Source: Vitellaria paradoxa (taxonomy: Eukaryota > Streptophyta > Magnoliopsida > Ericales > Sapotaceae). From it: DNA of 64,000 nt. Below the pieces are notes generated by a model. It saw nothing but the letters and a program-made list of their open reading frames with translations. It ran no database searches and was not told the origin of the DNA. Position 1 is the stretch's first letter. Each line of letters starts with the position of its first letter. Location of the stretch: positions 43,602,663 through 43,666,662 of the forward strand of contig CM034239.1 of assembly GCA_019916065.1 (NCBI GenBank), written 5' to 3'. Position numbers and translations under genes: made by a program. Shown here piece by piece: positions 46,580 through 59,998 of this stretch.

Positions 46580-49500
46580 AAAAAAAATGACACTTGGAGC
46601 AGGAATATCACTTTCCATTTTTTCTTTTTTTTTTGCTACATATGATAATTAATTGAATGATGTTATTTTATTAAAATAATTTATCAATAAAATTGTTAAA
46701 ATATGTGCTATTCTGACAATTTTATAATTAAAATATTTTGTTCATATTTTTACCTAAAACGATAAACTCAAAAACTACACTTTATTAATTTCGAGAGCCT
46801 TTTCTAGCAAACACTGCTGTAATTCCTAAAGTTTTGGCTTTTACTTCAGATATTTTTTCTCATAATCATGGTTCATGTCTTGCTCCATGCCCTGTGTCTC
46901 CTGCTATTGTCACGTGTCTCAATTATATATATATTTTTTTAATTAAAGCCACTTAAATAAAAATAAGCAGGTGGCAGTAATAAAATAATTGAAAATTAGA
47001 CAAGACATATAGTTAGGGGACAAGAAATGTTGATGGGTTTGTTGTGGCTCCTTTCTTTTCTGCGCCATGCATAACAAAACAAATGTGTGAAAGAAGGTGA
47101 TGGATTCGGCTTCGCCGGTTGAGCAATCAAGAGTGTGATATTCGCGATGGAATGGTACAAAGGAAAGGTCAACTCTTCTTTGTCTTTGTGATTGATGGCA
47201 TTCATATACTCACCCATGAATAATCTGCTATTGCACGCCTAGAAATATAGGTGTTTTTCGAAAATGTACCTGTCACAAGTTAAGATTTAATAAATAAGAT
47301 CTTTTTAAAATTTTATTCAATAATTAAAATTATTTTTATGTTTTTAACTTCTCACTGAATTCTTATATAACGATACCTTACTATTATTTATTTTACAAAA
47401 TGACTTGACATTTTAAATTTCACCATATTGCCCAATTATCGTTTGTAAGAAATTAAACGTTCCAAATTAAAGTATTATAATTTGTATTTTATTTTATGGT
47501 GCTTATTAAAAATTAGTTATAGAGAAAGAGACATCAAAACACATATATATAATAACTGCTATGATTTAAAATTTTGAAAATAAATTAATACCCATAGATT
47601 GTCATAATTTGTTCGATTTAAACTTTGTCCAAAGTTTCAATTATATAAGAAAATTAATAAGAATTTTGTTCAAAGTGCTGTTGGCATGATTATTGTTAGT
47701 ATACAAATATGGTCCAACTAGAGGACATTTCATGTACGTGGAACAGGCTTCTTAAATTAATTAACGAATAAAATCAATTGATCGAGCTTAATTGTGAGAT
47801 ATAAAAAAAAAAAAAATGTCCCCTACTTAGAAATTACGTACTAAAGGAATTCATGTAGACACAAGATTTCAAAATTTCTAGTTCTCCTGTTTGGTTAATG
47901 AAAAATGGTTACCCAAGTAATAAGCATACCCGCAAAACTATATGGAGGGATCGATGGATGTAGAGTTAAGGGGCTAAATGTTGGTACTTTTGTTAATTTT
48001 ATCGGTGAAAAGATTAAAACACTTTTGATAATTTTATTTTATTTTAAAATTAATTTAGAAATTGCAAAGATAATGAAAAAAGAGCTTACAACGATTGGAA
48101 CAAGACATTTTTTTTTTATAGAATGAGACACATTCTCCCATTACTTTTGTTAATAATAATATTAGTAAATATGATAAATAGCATAGTGAATTTTATAACT
48201 AAAAAAATATTAGTAGTTATTTTTTATTACGATAAACCTCCCAAATAAACTTTTGGGTAACATTAAAAAGTCTCATACAAATCGTAAAATATATCTTAAT
48301 CAGTTTAATGTCTTATTCAATTATGATAATTATGTTTTTTATATATTTTTATTTTCTCAAATTCTCTTTTATATATATATATATATATATATCTCACTCT
48401 CTCATTTTACACTTTTATTTCATTTCCTCCTCCTCCTTCATAGATGACATCACTTCTTTCCTACTTTTAGTTTATATACGACTAGTTTACTTTTTTTTAT
48501 AATTAGTGTATTGTGTTTTTCTTACCGAAAATTTTAAACCAGCCCCTGCAATGAAAGTGAGTGACTAGTTGAATGGACAAGAGGTAAAACAACAGCTTTA
48601 TGAGGGCAAGCATCAAAATTTTATTTATCTCTTTTTTATTTAATAATAATAATAATAATAATAATAATTGATTTTCCCATCTTCATGTTAAATAAATAAA
48701 TAAATAACCTTTCAAAAAAATTAAATAAATAAACAAATCGTGATGTGTTTGCTGCGTTAGATTTTAAAAAAAAAAAATTCCGACGGGATAGGAGTCAACT
48801 CTTCTCTAATCAAAAACATAAAAGATTAACTTTGGGGTTTACAATTTTATTCATACCTAGATAAATACTGTGAAAGGTTTCTTTTATGACCAATCCAATT
48901 ATCTCACTAATTAAGTTGCCCTAGATTTTTTTTCTTTATAAATACAAATACTTTTCGAAAATATATAACCACAAATACTTTTCAAAAATATATAACCTAT
49001 GATGTTGGGAATTGTTTAAAAGTTGTGTGCAATCCAAAGTTTAGGGTATTTCTTAGCATTAGCAACTTCAAGATTACAATTAAGCAACGAAGGATAAGAA
49101 GAAGTTAGTTCAATTGAAATGTTATTTATTTCTGACATACGGTAAGTTAAGAGACAAAGTTAAGGATCAACTCATCTCCCCACTATTTTGATCAATAAAT
49201 TATCATTGATGTGCTTACTGTAAAAAGAAGCAAGAGAAAGAGAGAGGGACTAATATAAAGGAACCATAAATTGTGTAAAGGACACACTTCTTAGAACTTA
49301 ATATATGTAGATATATCAAGTCCTCACTTCACTAGTGATGAAGGACAAAGCCATATATAGAGAGGGGTCTCATCCATCGAACGTAAATGGGATATTTTCT
49401 TTTACTAAAATTTAATATTTTATACGTAGGATATAGCCAGCATGTCATCTTCATATAAGTTGTGCCCCCATTACAAAACTAATACGGGTGGATCTGATTT

Positions 49501-49685
49501 GTTAGCATGCATTTATAGAATTAATTCAAAATACTTTGAAAGATCGATTCTCTCTTTTCATTCCCCCTTTATATTTCACGTGATGCTTTTTGTTGCTAGG
49601 ACGTGGCAGGAAAATGACGCAATATGCAAAGAGGCCTGCAACAATCATTTATGCCACCAGCAGATTGGAAATTTTCTATTCATCA
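46580..49685. other. intergenic DNA, no gene seen
   Basis: It is AT-rich, with (ATA)n/(TA)n near 48,370-48,392 and (AAT)n at 48,642-48,668. None of the short frames carries a domain. Confidence 0.5.
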
Positions 49686-49689
49686 TGCC

Positions 49690-49900
49690 ATCTCTCATTC
49701 TCTCTCATGTAACAAGAGTTAGAAGCTTACATCTCAAGGTTTCAGGTCCAAATTCTCTCACTGCCAACTTTTCGGGCCAGCTCCTAGACGTAAAGTGCAC
49801 TAATGTTGGTAGGACGAGTCTTCTAATAAATTGGATGAACCATATTCAGTTCTTAGGTATGAATTTGAATCCTCGCCACTACACGAATTCGCGACTTATC
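49690..49900 (+). mobile_element. possible tRNA-derived SINE remnant
   Basis: The order agagttagaagcttac (box A-like), ctcaaggtttcaggtcca (box B-like, strongly decayed), ctcactgccaactt and a later gaatttgaatcctcgccac resembles a plant SINE body. No tail or target duplication was identified. The overlapping 164-residue frame (49,442-49,936) has no domain and I do not call it. Confidence 0.3.
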
Positions 49901-49939
49901 ATTGTACATGTTGAGAGACTGATCTATACGATATAAGTC

Positions 49940-51924
49940 AAATGAGATTTACTCTCTAAGATTTGTCTAGGAAATGAATTTATCGGGGTCAAATCTTTTT
50001 TTTTTTTTTTTTTAACGAGAGTAAAAAAAAGCTCTCAAAATGGCATCAACCCTTGAGTGAGTAGCTAGTTTTCTTTTTTTTTTTTTATTTTTTTTTAAAA
50101 TGATGATGAAAGGAAAAGAGTACCTCTTAAATTTTTATTGAAAACTCTCGTTTATAATGGAATAAAACCGTGGTTACATCATATGTATTTAACAACCAAA
50201 ATCGAAACTAGTATTACTTTTTCTTAAGTGAGATAGCCTTATTGCCTGAAACTAACACTAACAAAATACATGTTTATCATGGTGACCATTTCACACCAAA
50301 CCAAAACAAAAGCTGTGTTTGGTGGGGTTGGTTTATTGTTTGAAACAATTGCTTTTAGCTCCCAAATTACCATAAGTTAGGCATGCATATAGTCGATCCC
50401 CCTCTTGTCTGCACCCTCAATTATCACTCAGCACCAAGGAATGGCATGCCTCTCTTTTGGGGATATTCCTAATTGGTTGCACATGGATGTACCATACATA
50501 GAAGTCAAGTATAGCTCTGCACTTGAGGGAGGGAGGGAAAGAGAGAGAGATTCGACTCGTTCTTGCAAATCCTATGTTTAATAATCAAAAGAGAAAATGA
50601 AAAGGGAGATTCGCAATCCTCAAAATGAGGATGTGGAGGAATATCATGGGAGAGTTAGATGACATGTATCTCCGCACTGTTTCTCGTTAAATTTTTAAGT
50701 CCAGAATTATTTTCAATCAAATTTTTTTTAAATCACATTTATTATCTAAAAAATTTAATATCAACAAAATAATCCCGCATAAAAAAATTAATTTAATATT
50801 ATATTTAATTTTATATGGTAACGTTTGGAGTGATAAAAAATAAGAAAAAATAAAAAAATATGTGGTTTGGAGTAACTTTAGGTATCTAGTGTTTCTAACC
50901 CAAATTACGTTTTTTGGAGAAGAATAATGTAATTTTTAGATTTTTGCTGTAAAAGGTTGGAAAGAGGAACTGTGAGAACGATTTTTTGGGTCTGTTATAA
51001 TAGATTTATGACAAAATTTTTTTGAAAGTTGTTAAACATTTTAATTTTTGCGTGAAAAAATTGGAGAGAAATCATGAGAACGAATTTTTTGATCTATTCT
51101 CATATATTTATGTCAATTTATTAAAATTTATTAAAAAGTTATTAGAAATTATAAAAAATTATTGGAGTCTGTAAAAAATGTATTGGAGTTTATAAAAATA
51201 TATATATATATTTATATATTCTAACAAATTTTTTAAGAGTGTTATTAGATATATATACAAATTTATAAAAATTTTATAAAATACAAAGTGGTAAAAATGT
51301 ATTAAGGAGATTTTTATTTGTCTTTAACAAAAGTCTATAATTGTTAGTTATCTCGATTATTAACGTGTAGATTCCCTCGTGGTTTGCGGGTCCGTTAGTT
51401 TCTCCCCCTTTGCAGCTCAATCATTCTAGTGGGGGGCATGCGGGTCCATTGCTTTCACGAGTGACCGCGACTTAACAGGAGGAGGGGCCGTCAATATCAG
51501 CGCAACTCTCAACCAAGAAAGATGAAAGATAAGTTTCTTAATTTTTTTCTGGTTCAGGAGCAACCATACTCGGTAATATTCTCTGGTTTGTGTATGCAGG
51601 GATACCGCATGTTGTCTTCTTGTGAGAGGTAATTGTCTTTGTCAGTTGTAGTTTTTAGGCAAAAGCAACTAATCAAGCACGGAATACGTTCCAAGCTGGC
51701 AGAGAATTTAATTTTCCTCTTGAGAAAATTCCAAGTGTCTTCGGATAGAGCCAATGTGTCTGTCTAGAGATGATTATTGAGAGTTGGTGCAGTGTCGAAT
51801 CTACTCGCTCGCGAAACAGCAGATCACTATCCAGCAAGCAGTGAGGTCACTGCTTAGCCAATGCATCTCATTAGTTTTCCTACTTTCCTGCTCTTTTTAT
51901 TGTGACGACAAGGAAAGTTTAAAC
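49940..51924. other. intergenic DNA, no gene seen
   Basis: It contains T runs (49,997-50,013 and 50,075-50,098), a segment starting aacgtttggagtgataaaaa at 50,821 that resembles a MITE end, and AT-rich filler. No gene is supported. Confidence 0.5.
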
Positions 51925-52312
51925 TGTAAATTTCAAATTAAAATTCTGATTTAATTGTATGTATGGATCTTTCAACAATTTTGTATCATCTTTATAAAGT
52001 TTTTGTTCATAAAACTTTTAGAGAAATCAAGAACTTACCTTGATCCATGCCTTCCTAATGTTTCTTGTAATATTTCTTCCTCTTTCTCTTCTTTAATGGT
52101 CAAGAAGAATTCAATAATGGCAGAATTTTTTTTTTTTAACTGCTCTTTTCTGTTAGTTATATTGAAGGGAGAGGGGAGGGTCTTACCAATAAAACCCTTT
52201 TCTGGTTTTTAATTTGCCTTAAGGCCCAATCACCATCAAATTGGCCCACTCTCATTAAAACCAGCCCAAAATCACATGGGCCACATAATTAGATCATTAA
52301 AATAATCTAACA
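51925..52312 (-). repeat. copia 3' LTR (left)
   Basis: 388 bp, TG...CA on either strand (tgtaaatttc ... aatctaaca). It is about 97% identical to the right LTR. Minus-strand transcription would end here. Just outside its inner end is the polypurine tract. Confidence 0.9.
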
Positions 52313-52328
52313 ATCTCCCACTTGGCCC
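52313..52328 (-). promoter_or_regulatory. polypurine tract
   Basis: Read on the minus strand, gggccaagtgggagat lies immediately before the 3' LTR start tgttagatt, the position at which plus-strand DNA synthesis is primed. Confidence 0.6.
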
Positions 52329-52691
52329 ATGTTATGACTTGGTGATTCAACAACAAACTATAAATGTGCAATTTACATTGAACCTTTTAAGTCATCATCC
52401 TTAACTGAATTAAAAGATTGGATCATGGCGGTCACAGGTTATTTAACAACATGATTCCTTCCACGTATCACATAATTGAATTAATTCAGAACAGCTTTAA
52501 GTAAGGGATACTGTAATCCTGAACTTTATTAACTTTTAAAGATATAATATGTCATCACACTAAAACAATACATGTATACAACATAATGTGGACAACAATT
52601 AAACAAGCAGAAACATAGCTTTAATTGAATTCATAACTGTTACAATAATATGAGCAAGACAATTATATGTATATATAAATACATTATACCA

Positions 52692-55600
52692 TTATGTTAA
52701 TAAGGACTTATCCATAATAGCCATCCGTTCAATATGACCATTAAATGTTTTGGGTGGCAATCCTTTAGTTAACAGGTCCGCTATCATCAAATCAGTACCA
52801 ATATGCTCAATCAACACTTTTTGCTTCTGCACTTCTTCTTTAACAGATAAGTACTTCAAATCCATATGTTTTGCACCCTTTGAGTACCTATCGTTCTTAG
52901 AGAAGAAAACTGCTGCGGAATTATCACAGTAAATTCTTAACGGCTTAGCTATACTGTCAACAATCCTAAGCCCTAAGACAAAGTTCCGCAACCACGATGC
53001 ATGAATAGTGGCCTCAAAGTATGCCACAAATTCTGCCTTCATAGTGGAAGTAGCAATGACAGATTGCTTTCTGCTCTTCCATGAAACTGCTCCTCCAGCT
53101 AACAAGAACATATAGCCAAATGTGGATTTTCTCGAATCCACACATCCAGCATAGTCTGAATCTGAGTAGTCAACCACTTCGAGGTGACATAATCTTCTGT
53201 ATGTGAGCATGTAATCCTTGGTGCCTTGTAAATACCTAAGGACTTTCTTTGCAGCTTTCCAGTGGTCCATTCCAGGATTGCTTTGATATCGGCCTAACAT
53301 TCCAACGGCAAAGCTGATATCTGGCCGAGTGCATGTCTAAGCATACATCAAACTCCCAACCACTGACGTGTAGGGAATAGATTCCATTGCCTTTCGTTCC
53401 AAATCATTTTTAGGACATTGCATTTCACTAAATTTATCCCCTTTTTGAATTGGAACTATGCCTGCGGAGCATTTTTCCATTCTGAATCTCTCGAGCACTT
53501 TATTGATATAGCATTTCTGAGACAATCCTAACAGTCCTTGTGATCTATCACGGAATATTTCTATTCCTATCACATAGGATGCCTCACCCATATCTTTCAT
53601 TTCGAAGTTCTTAGAGAGAAATTTCTTTACATCATGTAACAAGCCAACATCATTAGCAGCAAGAAGAATATCGTCAACATATAAGACTAAAATAATGAAC
53701 TTGCTCCCACTGGTCTTCATGTAGATACACCGATCAACGGTGTTCTCTATAAAGCCATATGACATAATGGTATTATTGAACTTAAGGTACCACTGTCGGG
53801 AAGCTTGTTTCAGTCCATATATTGACTTCCTTAACTTACACACCAAATTTTCTTTTCCTGTAGTCGAGAACCCTTCTAGTTGGTCCATATAAACATCTTC
53901 TTCTAAGTCACCATTCAGAAAGGCTGTCTTTACGTCCATTTGGTGAAGCTCCAAATCATAATGAGCCACCAAAGCCATAACAATCCTCAAGGAATCCTTC
54001 TTTGAAACTGGAGAGAAGGTTTCTGTATAATCAATGCCATCCTTTTGAGTGTAACCTTTGGCGACAAGTCTGGCCTTATACCTTTCGATATTGCCTTTCA
54101 AATCTCGTTTGGTCTTAAAGACCCATTTACAACCGACTCGTTTTGAACCTTTAGGCAACTCAACTAGCTCCCAGACTTCATTGTCATCCATAGATTTCAA
54201 CTCTTCTTTCATAGCATTGAACCATTTTTCAGAATTGCTACATTTCATGGCTTGTTTGAACGAGACTGGATCCTCATCAATGCTTAAGTCACATTCATGT
54301 TCAAGTGAGTAGACCACATAATCATCTGAAATAGCTGGTCTTTTCTGCCTTACAGACCTTCGTAATGCTATTTCTTGTGTTTCGTCTACTACTTGCTCAT
54401 TCATGACTTGCACATCATTAACTAACTCATCACCTACATGTTCATCTTGTGGGTTTGGAATATTAATTTGTTGTTCCGGCATGTTATTTGACCGTGTCAC
54501 AATAATAGGGACAACAACTTGAGGAGAAACACTAGGTGTAGTAGTTTCTATTTGAATTTCTTGCATATCCACATTTCGTTGTTGCCCACTCCCATTGAAC
54601 TGGCCATTCTCAATGAAACAAGCATTACCAGTCTCAACTATTCTCGTACTATGGTTAGGACAGTAAAATCTGTACCCTTTTGACTTTTCGGGATAGCCGA
54701 TGAAATAACCACTAACGGTTCTTGCATCAAGCTTCTTTTCATGTGGATTATATACCCTTACTTCTGCCGGGCAACCCCAAACGTGAAGGTGCCTTAAGCT
54801 AGGTTTCCTTCTTGTCCACAATTCATAAGGAGTTTTGGGAACTGCCTTACTAGGAACCCTGTTAAGTAAATATGCAGCGGTCTTTAATGCATGCATCCAT
54901 AAGGATAAAGGTACAGTGCTATAACTTAACATACTCCTAACCATGTCCATAAGAGTACGATTTCGCCTTTCAGCTACACCGTTTTGTTGTGGTGTATTAG
55001 GCATTGTGTATTGTGCACATATGCCTCGACTTTCAAGAAACTTTGCAAATGGACCCAGACATTGTCCACTTTCATTAAATTTTTCATAATACTCACCACC
55101 TCTATCTGATCTCACAATCTTTACTTTTCTATCTAACTGCCTTTCTACCTCATTAATGAACACCTCAAGGATGTCCACGGATTGAGATTTTTCATACAGT
55201 AGATATATGTAACCATAACGTGAGAAATCATCTATAAAAGTAATGAAATATTTTTCTCCACCCCAAGATGGAGCATCAAAAGGACCACATATATCAGTGT
55301 GTATTAATTCAAGGAGTTGTGTACTTCTTGTGGCTACTTTCTTTACTATGTGTTTAGTCTGTTTACCTTTAATACAGTCCATACATATATCCATGTCAGT
55401 GAAATCTAATTGAGGAAGGATTTCATTTTTCACCAACCTCAACATTCTTTCCTTGGATATATGTCCTAATCTTTGATGCCACAAGTAAGTAGAATTTTCA
55501 TTAAGTGCACTACGTTTACTTCCTACACTATGTTCAACATGAAATAGGGATTCAGCATAATCAACATCAAGATTGAAACGATAAAGACCATCCATTAAAG

Positions 55601-56072
55601 CACCAGAACCATAATAGTACTTATGTCTAAACAAAGAAAATGTACCATTTCCAATCTTAAAATGAAAACTAACATCATCCAACTTTCCTACAGAAACTAA
55701 ATTTCTAGCACAATTAGGAACATAGAGACACTTTTCAAGATCCAAATGACATCCAGTGTCCAAGATCAACCTATACGTCCCAATCCCTTCTATTCGTGCC
55801 TTCATTCTGTTCCCCATGAACAAGTATCTTTCAGTTCCGTTTATGGGCTGGATCGAAAGAAATCCCTGTGTAACATGAGACACGTGAGTAGTTGCACCTG
55901 AATCTAACCACCATGTATTATTAGGAACTTCAATAAGGTTTGATTCGAAACAAACAGAAACATAATAAATACCTTTCTTTTCGAACCAAGCCTTTCTTTT
56001 CGGGCAATCCTTTTTAAAGTGCCCAGACTTCTTGCAGAAAAAAACACTTATGCTCCTTATGAATATGGCCAT
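52692..56072 (-). pseudogene. copia pol region (protease, integrase, RT, RNase H) with lesions
   Basis: From right to left: zinc-knuckle remainder [11 protein letters not shown], protease [11 protein letters not shown], integrase zinc motif HQRLGH with CMDC, the integrase core Asp/Asp/Glu in HTDICGP, SDRGGEY and [12 protein letters not shown] with [14 protein letters not shown] and YVDD, then RNase H. An in-frame TAG at 53,337-53,339 follows SLMYA and separates RNase H (53,336-52,692), which continues in the same frame. The RNase H motif reads STMKAEF where Glu normally precedes AEF, so a catalytic residue looks lost. Fusion with gag is broken by an extra base in a T7 run near 56,040. It is non-functional as written. 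Confidence 0.9.
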
Positions 56073-56796
56073 GACTGACCTTCATTGGGGCTTTTCCCTT
56101 TTTCTTGTCCTTCTTACCTAGTTTAGCCTTGCTGCTACTAGCTCCATCATGAACCGTGAGATGGACAGAGTGTTCCTTTATCTTCTTTAACCTCCCCTCC
56201 TCCTGAACCAACATGGCCTTAATTTCTTGAAGGTTCCATTTTTCCTTAAGGGTGTTGTAGTTCACCTGGAACTGGCCAAATTCAGGAGGGAGTGAGTTGA
56301 TGATAAACTAAACTAGGAAAGACTCACTCACATCCATACCCATCGATTTCAGCTTTGCTGCTAGATTTCCCATGCTTGTCACATGATCATGAATGGGTTG
56401 TGACCAATCAAACTTCTTGGTCGTCAGTTCACTCATCAGGCTCCCCACAATGGACTTGTCAGCTATGTCCGATTGAGAGTACTCTTTAATTTTCTTCATA
56501 AATTCCCTTGCATTGTCCGTTTTAGGCGTTGATGGCTTAACATTTTCAGCCATCGTCATCCGCATCAAGCTCAAGCTCAGCCTGTTAGAACGCTCCCAAG
56601 CCTCGTAAAAAGATTTTTCATCTTTTGTACTGGCCTCAGTAATGGTTGCAGGCTTTTCATCTGAAACTATAGCTACGTCCAAGCCTATAATACCCAGTTG
56701 AAACTGGATTTGCTCAGACCAATCCGCATAGTTCAGCCCATTGAACTTGACCAGTCCATTGTTCAAACCGAACAAATTAGTAGAAGCTACAAACAT
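56014..56796 (-). pseudogene. copia gag with an in-frame stop and a frameshift
   Basis: It starts at the ATG ending at 56,796 (MFVASTNLFGLNNG), with the usual copia gag order: KFNGLNYADWSEQIQF, a helical middle, then a Lys-rich region before the zinc knuckle. A TAG at 56,308-56,310 interrupts the frame, and sequence beyond it (INSLPPEFGQFQ) continues in the same frame. At the zinc knuckle (about 56,040) a 7-T run carries one base too many, sending gag out of frame with pol. Copia elements usually make gag-pol as one frame, so I read this as damage and not programmed shifting. Confidence 0.85.
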
Positions 56797-57984
56797 TATA
56801 CAAGATCACACGTTAATACTTTGAGTAATCATAATGGATTCAAACAAGTAATAAACTTTGAATATATATTTAAGTTCACCTTTGGGTGATACTTGAATAC
56901 ATAATTTTAAACAATAATGATACTAATTTAAATAACTTTTAATAAACAATCAATCATACTAAAATTAATATTCATGTTATCTTTGGATATACAATCATAT
57001 TAACCAAGTATGTTGATATGTTTCTTTAATGTCATCCATTATAAGTAATGGTCCACCTTTGGGTGACCTCCTAGCAATATAACTAATGATCTCAATTGTT
57101 CAATTTCATCTTTTATGTCATTTAATAGCATCACATAAATATGAACAATTGAAATGTGAATGAATTAAAATGTCTAATTAATCCTTTAGCTAGGTCACTT
57201 TGGTGACTAACAAGCCCTCATGCTATAGACATTTTATTATCTCTAATATTTCAAAACACATAATAATTGAGATAATAATAGCAATAATAAATTTCATAAG
57301 AATTAATTATACCGTAATAAACTGTTAGAATTTTCTTATCAATATATATATATATATATATATAATCAAAATTAATATTGCAGAATCATATATATGTATA
57401 CTTCGAGGGCAGCAGCAACTGATCATATGTGGATGTAATATCAAAATTCTAAGTGCAATTAATTCTAAGAATCAATACTGCTAACATGAAGGCAATTTGC
57501 CAGAGTTAATTGCTAGAGTTAATTGAGGATTGAAATCATGTGGGCTCTACCCGTGCATGTTCACATCCTGCTGTCCACGCCAACGGCATGCATCATCACA
57601 TGACATGCATCATATACACGGCATCATTAAGAAAAGCATGTCAACATATATATCAATTCATATATATATATAAATATATCATTATATACATATTCATTTA
57701 GAATTTGTCGCATGGGGCCTTTACACGGCATGCATTATGGAATATCATTCACAGAATTAAGGAAATTAAAATGGTTTCGGTAGCCAATGATATTCCATTT
57801 GCCAGTCACATATCTCATATATATGCACCTATATATATATATATATATCTACCACACGTTTACAGTACTATGTATATATATATAAACAGAATCTTGTTTT
57901 TTAAACTTTCAAAAACAATATTAATGAAGAAATAAAATATTCCAAATAATCGTTTAATGGAGATATCAAAAGTGTTGAAACCCC

Positions 57985-57996
57985 GCTCTGATACCA
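57985..57996 (-). promoter_or_regulatory. primer binding site, tRNA-iMet
   Basis: On the minus strand TGGTATCAGAGC lies two bases inside the 5' LTR, complementary to the 3' end of plant initiator methionine tRNA. This is the standard copia primer. Confidence 0.9.
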
Positions 57997-57998
57997 AT

Positions 57999-58385
57999 CG
58001 TAAATTTCAAATTAAAATTCTGATTTAATTGTATGTATGGATCTTTTAACAATTTTGTATCATCCTTGTAAAGTTTTTGTTCATAAAACTTTTAGAGAAA
58101 TCAAGAACTTACCTTGATCCATGCCTTCTTGATGTTACTTGTAATATTTCTTCCTCTTTCTCTTCTTTAATGGTCAAGAAGAATTCAATAATGGCAGAAA
58201 TTTTTTTTTTAATTGCTCTTTTCTGTTAGTTATATTGAAGGGAGAGGGGAGGGTCTTACCAATAAAATCCTTTTCTGGTTTTTAATTTGCCTTAAGGCCC
58301 AATCACCATCAAATTGGCCCACTCTCATTAAAACCAGCCCAAAATCACATGGGCTACATAATTAGATCATTAAAATAATCTAACA
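57999..58385 (-). repeat. copia 5' LTR (right)
   Basis: 387 bp. The inner end reads cgtaaattt where the other LTR has tgtaaattt, so the terminal CA on the minus strand is changed to CG. It should carry the element's promoter. Differences from the left LTR are mostly transitions. Confidence 0.9.
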
Positions 58386-58600
58386 CACCACCCTAGTCAA
58401 GTCTAAAGAGGACTTAAAGAAAAAGCTAGGTGATGCGGAGGCCAGCCTCAAATCCTCCTTTGAGATGATTGTTATCCTAGAGTAGATGATTGCTATGAAG
58501 GGGCAGGAAGATTGCTTCAAACGTAAAAGAGCTCCAAGCAAATGACAAGGAATTCCAAGCAAAGGAGAAAGAAAAGTAGTCCTTTGACATAAAGCAAGCC
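58386..58600 (+). pseudogene. remnant of a coiled-coil coding sequence beside the copia element
   Basis: The plus-strand frame just outside the LTR reads TLVKSKEDLKKKLGDAEASL and continues SSFEMIVIL to a TAG near 58,484. Further Lys/Glu-rich pieces (caaaggagaaagaaa) follow in other frames. The style is that of coiled-coil segments in old plant transposon proteins. I cannot name it. The copia element seems to have landed in or next to it. Confidence 0.35.
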
Positions 58601-59861
58601 GAGTTGACGAATTACTATAGTTTCCAATTTATAGATGTCCACAACTAGTACTTTTTTGAAAGGATAGGAAGTTGCAATGAACCATGCTTAGGTTTTCCGT
58701 CACTTTTTAAGTGTATAAAAATGTGGACTGGCTAAACTTCGATCAGTTGTTTCCCTTTAGCTTTGGGCAATTGATTCCCCTAACACGCTCTGGATTTTGC
58801 AACCTGAGTGGTAAGCAAATAATTACATGCAAACATATTTACAACCACATAACTCTGTCCTAATCATAGTCAAATTACAACTGGAGTAAGATATGATATA
58901 ATAATCTTAATACAAAATAAGTTATATCCACCACTGGATACAATGCTATGAGATATAAATAAGGCTTAGCTAGCCAAGTACAGCCCATCGAAATAACAAT
59001 AATAAACATATACAACTGACCACTCTATCGAGACTTTAAATTTTGAATAATATAAACCTCAAAACTAAAGTGTCAAAAGAATACATAAACTGTATATTAA
59101 AGGATAAAACAAAATGACAACTGGGAAATCTAAATCTTCTAACCCAAAACTTAACTGGAAGGTCCTTCTCAAATCTTGTAACTATAATTGTAGGGGAGTG
59201 AGCACAAACATACATGTCTTATCACAGTACTGCGTGTTCATGCATATCATTTATCATTCAATACAATAATTAATGATAATAATAGGCAACATTAACTCAG
59301 CGTATCAAATCATGATATCAAAATCATATAATTACCTCATTAAAATATTAACAACAATCTTGTAATTATTTGTTATAGTCATTGATATCATTATCATTAT
59401 CATATTACATCCTATATTCACATGCCATCTTAGACATATATCCATTATAGTGTTGAAATAGTCATCAATATCACTTATCATTTCAGATTAATTTTCTTAT
59501 CAACATGTGTGAAGATACATAACATCATTAACATAAACCATTACCATGACTTATCCCAAACGCGCACACACACCAATACATATGGGCAGATGCTTTGCGA
59601 GGTTAGCCATAAACCAAAACTTTGCCAACATTTATATTATAATAAATATTAAAGGAGAATCCCAATTGATGTCACATTCTAATGAGCAAAGCACACAGTT
59701 TAAAATTCTTTAAATAGCGATTTTTAAATCGTATCTTTATTACCTATTTTGTTTATTTTTCAATGTATTTAATAAATAAGTAAAAAGTATATAAATAATT
59801 ACCCACTTGCCACAATTTCCTTCTAATTGTTCCATATTGCAATAACTTGCGCACTAAAGGA

Positions 59862-59998
59862 GTGCTTGGAGTGACAAAAGTGAGATAAAATAAGATGATT
59901 TGTGTGGTTCGTAATTCGTACAATGAAATTAAAAAGTAAATAATTTTTAGAGATTTTTAAAAAATTTTCAAAGTTTTTCAGTGCACAAAAACACCCTA
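59862..59998 (+). mobile_element. small MITE, family A
   Basis: It starts aaaggagtgcttggagtgac and has the family blocks ggttcgtaattcgtaca and taaataatttttagagattt in the same order as 380-523 (inverted) and 843-985. The right end cagtgcacaaaaacaccc is eroded. Confidence 0.5.

Larger units (their letters stand above)
51925..58385 (-). mobile_element. Ty1/copia LTR retrotransposon, complete in outline, inactivated
   Basis: It is 6.46 kb on the minus strand: right (5') LTR, tRNA-iMet primer site, ~1.2-kb leader, gag, protease-integrase-reverse transcriptase-RNase H, polypurine tract, left (3') LTR. The domain order is that of copia (integrase before RT). The LTRs differ at about 11 of ~387 positions plus a T-run length change. 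No matching 5-bp target duplication is seen (tttaaac to the left, caccacc to the right), so an end may be altered or the element may be recombinant. Confidence 0.9.

Noticed and set aside
49442..49936. 164-residue plus-strand ORF as a gene
   Set aside because: No recognisable domain, low-complexity surroundings, and it overlaps what looks like an old SINE.
56030..56050. Programmed frameshift between copia gag and pol
   Set aside because: Plant copia elements normally have one gag-pol frame, and the site is a plain T7 run with one base too many, alongside other lesions.
53337..56072. Pol ORF as a host gene
   Set aside because: Integrase, YVDD reverse transcriptase, flanking LTRs and a tRNA primer site show it is a retrotransposon.
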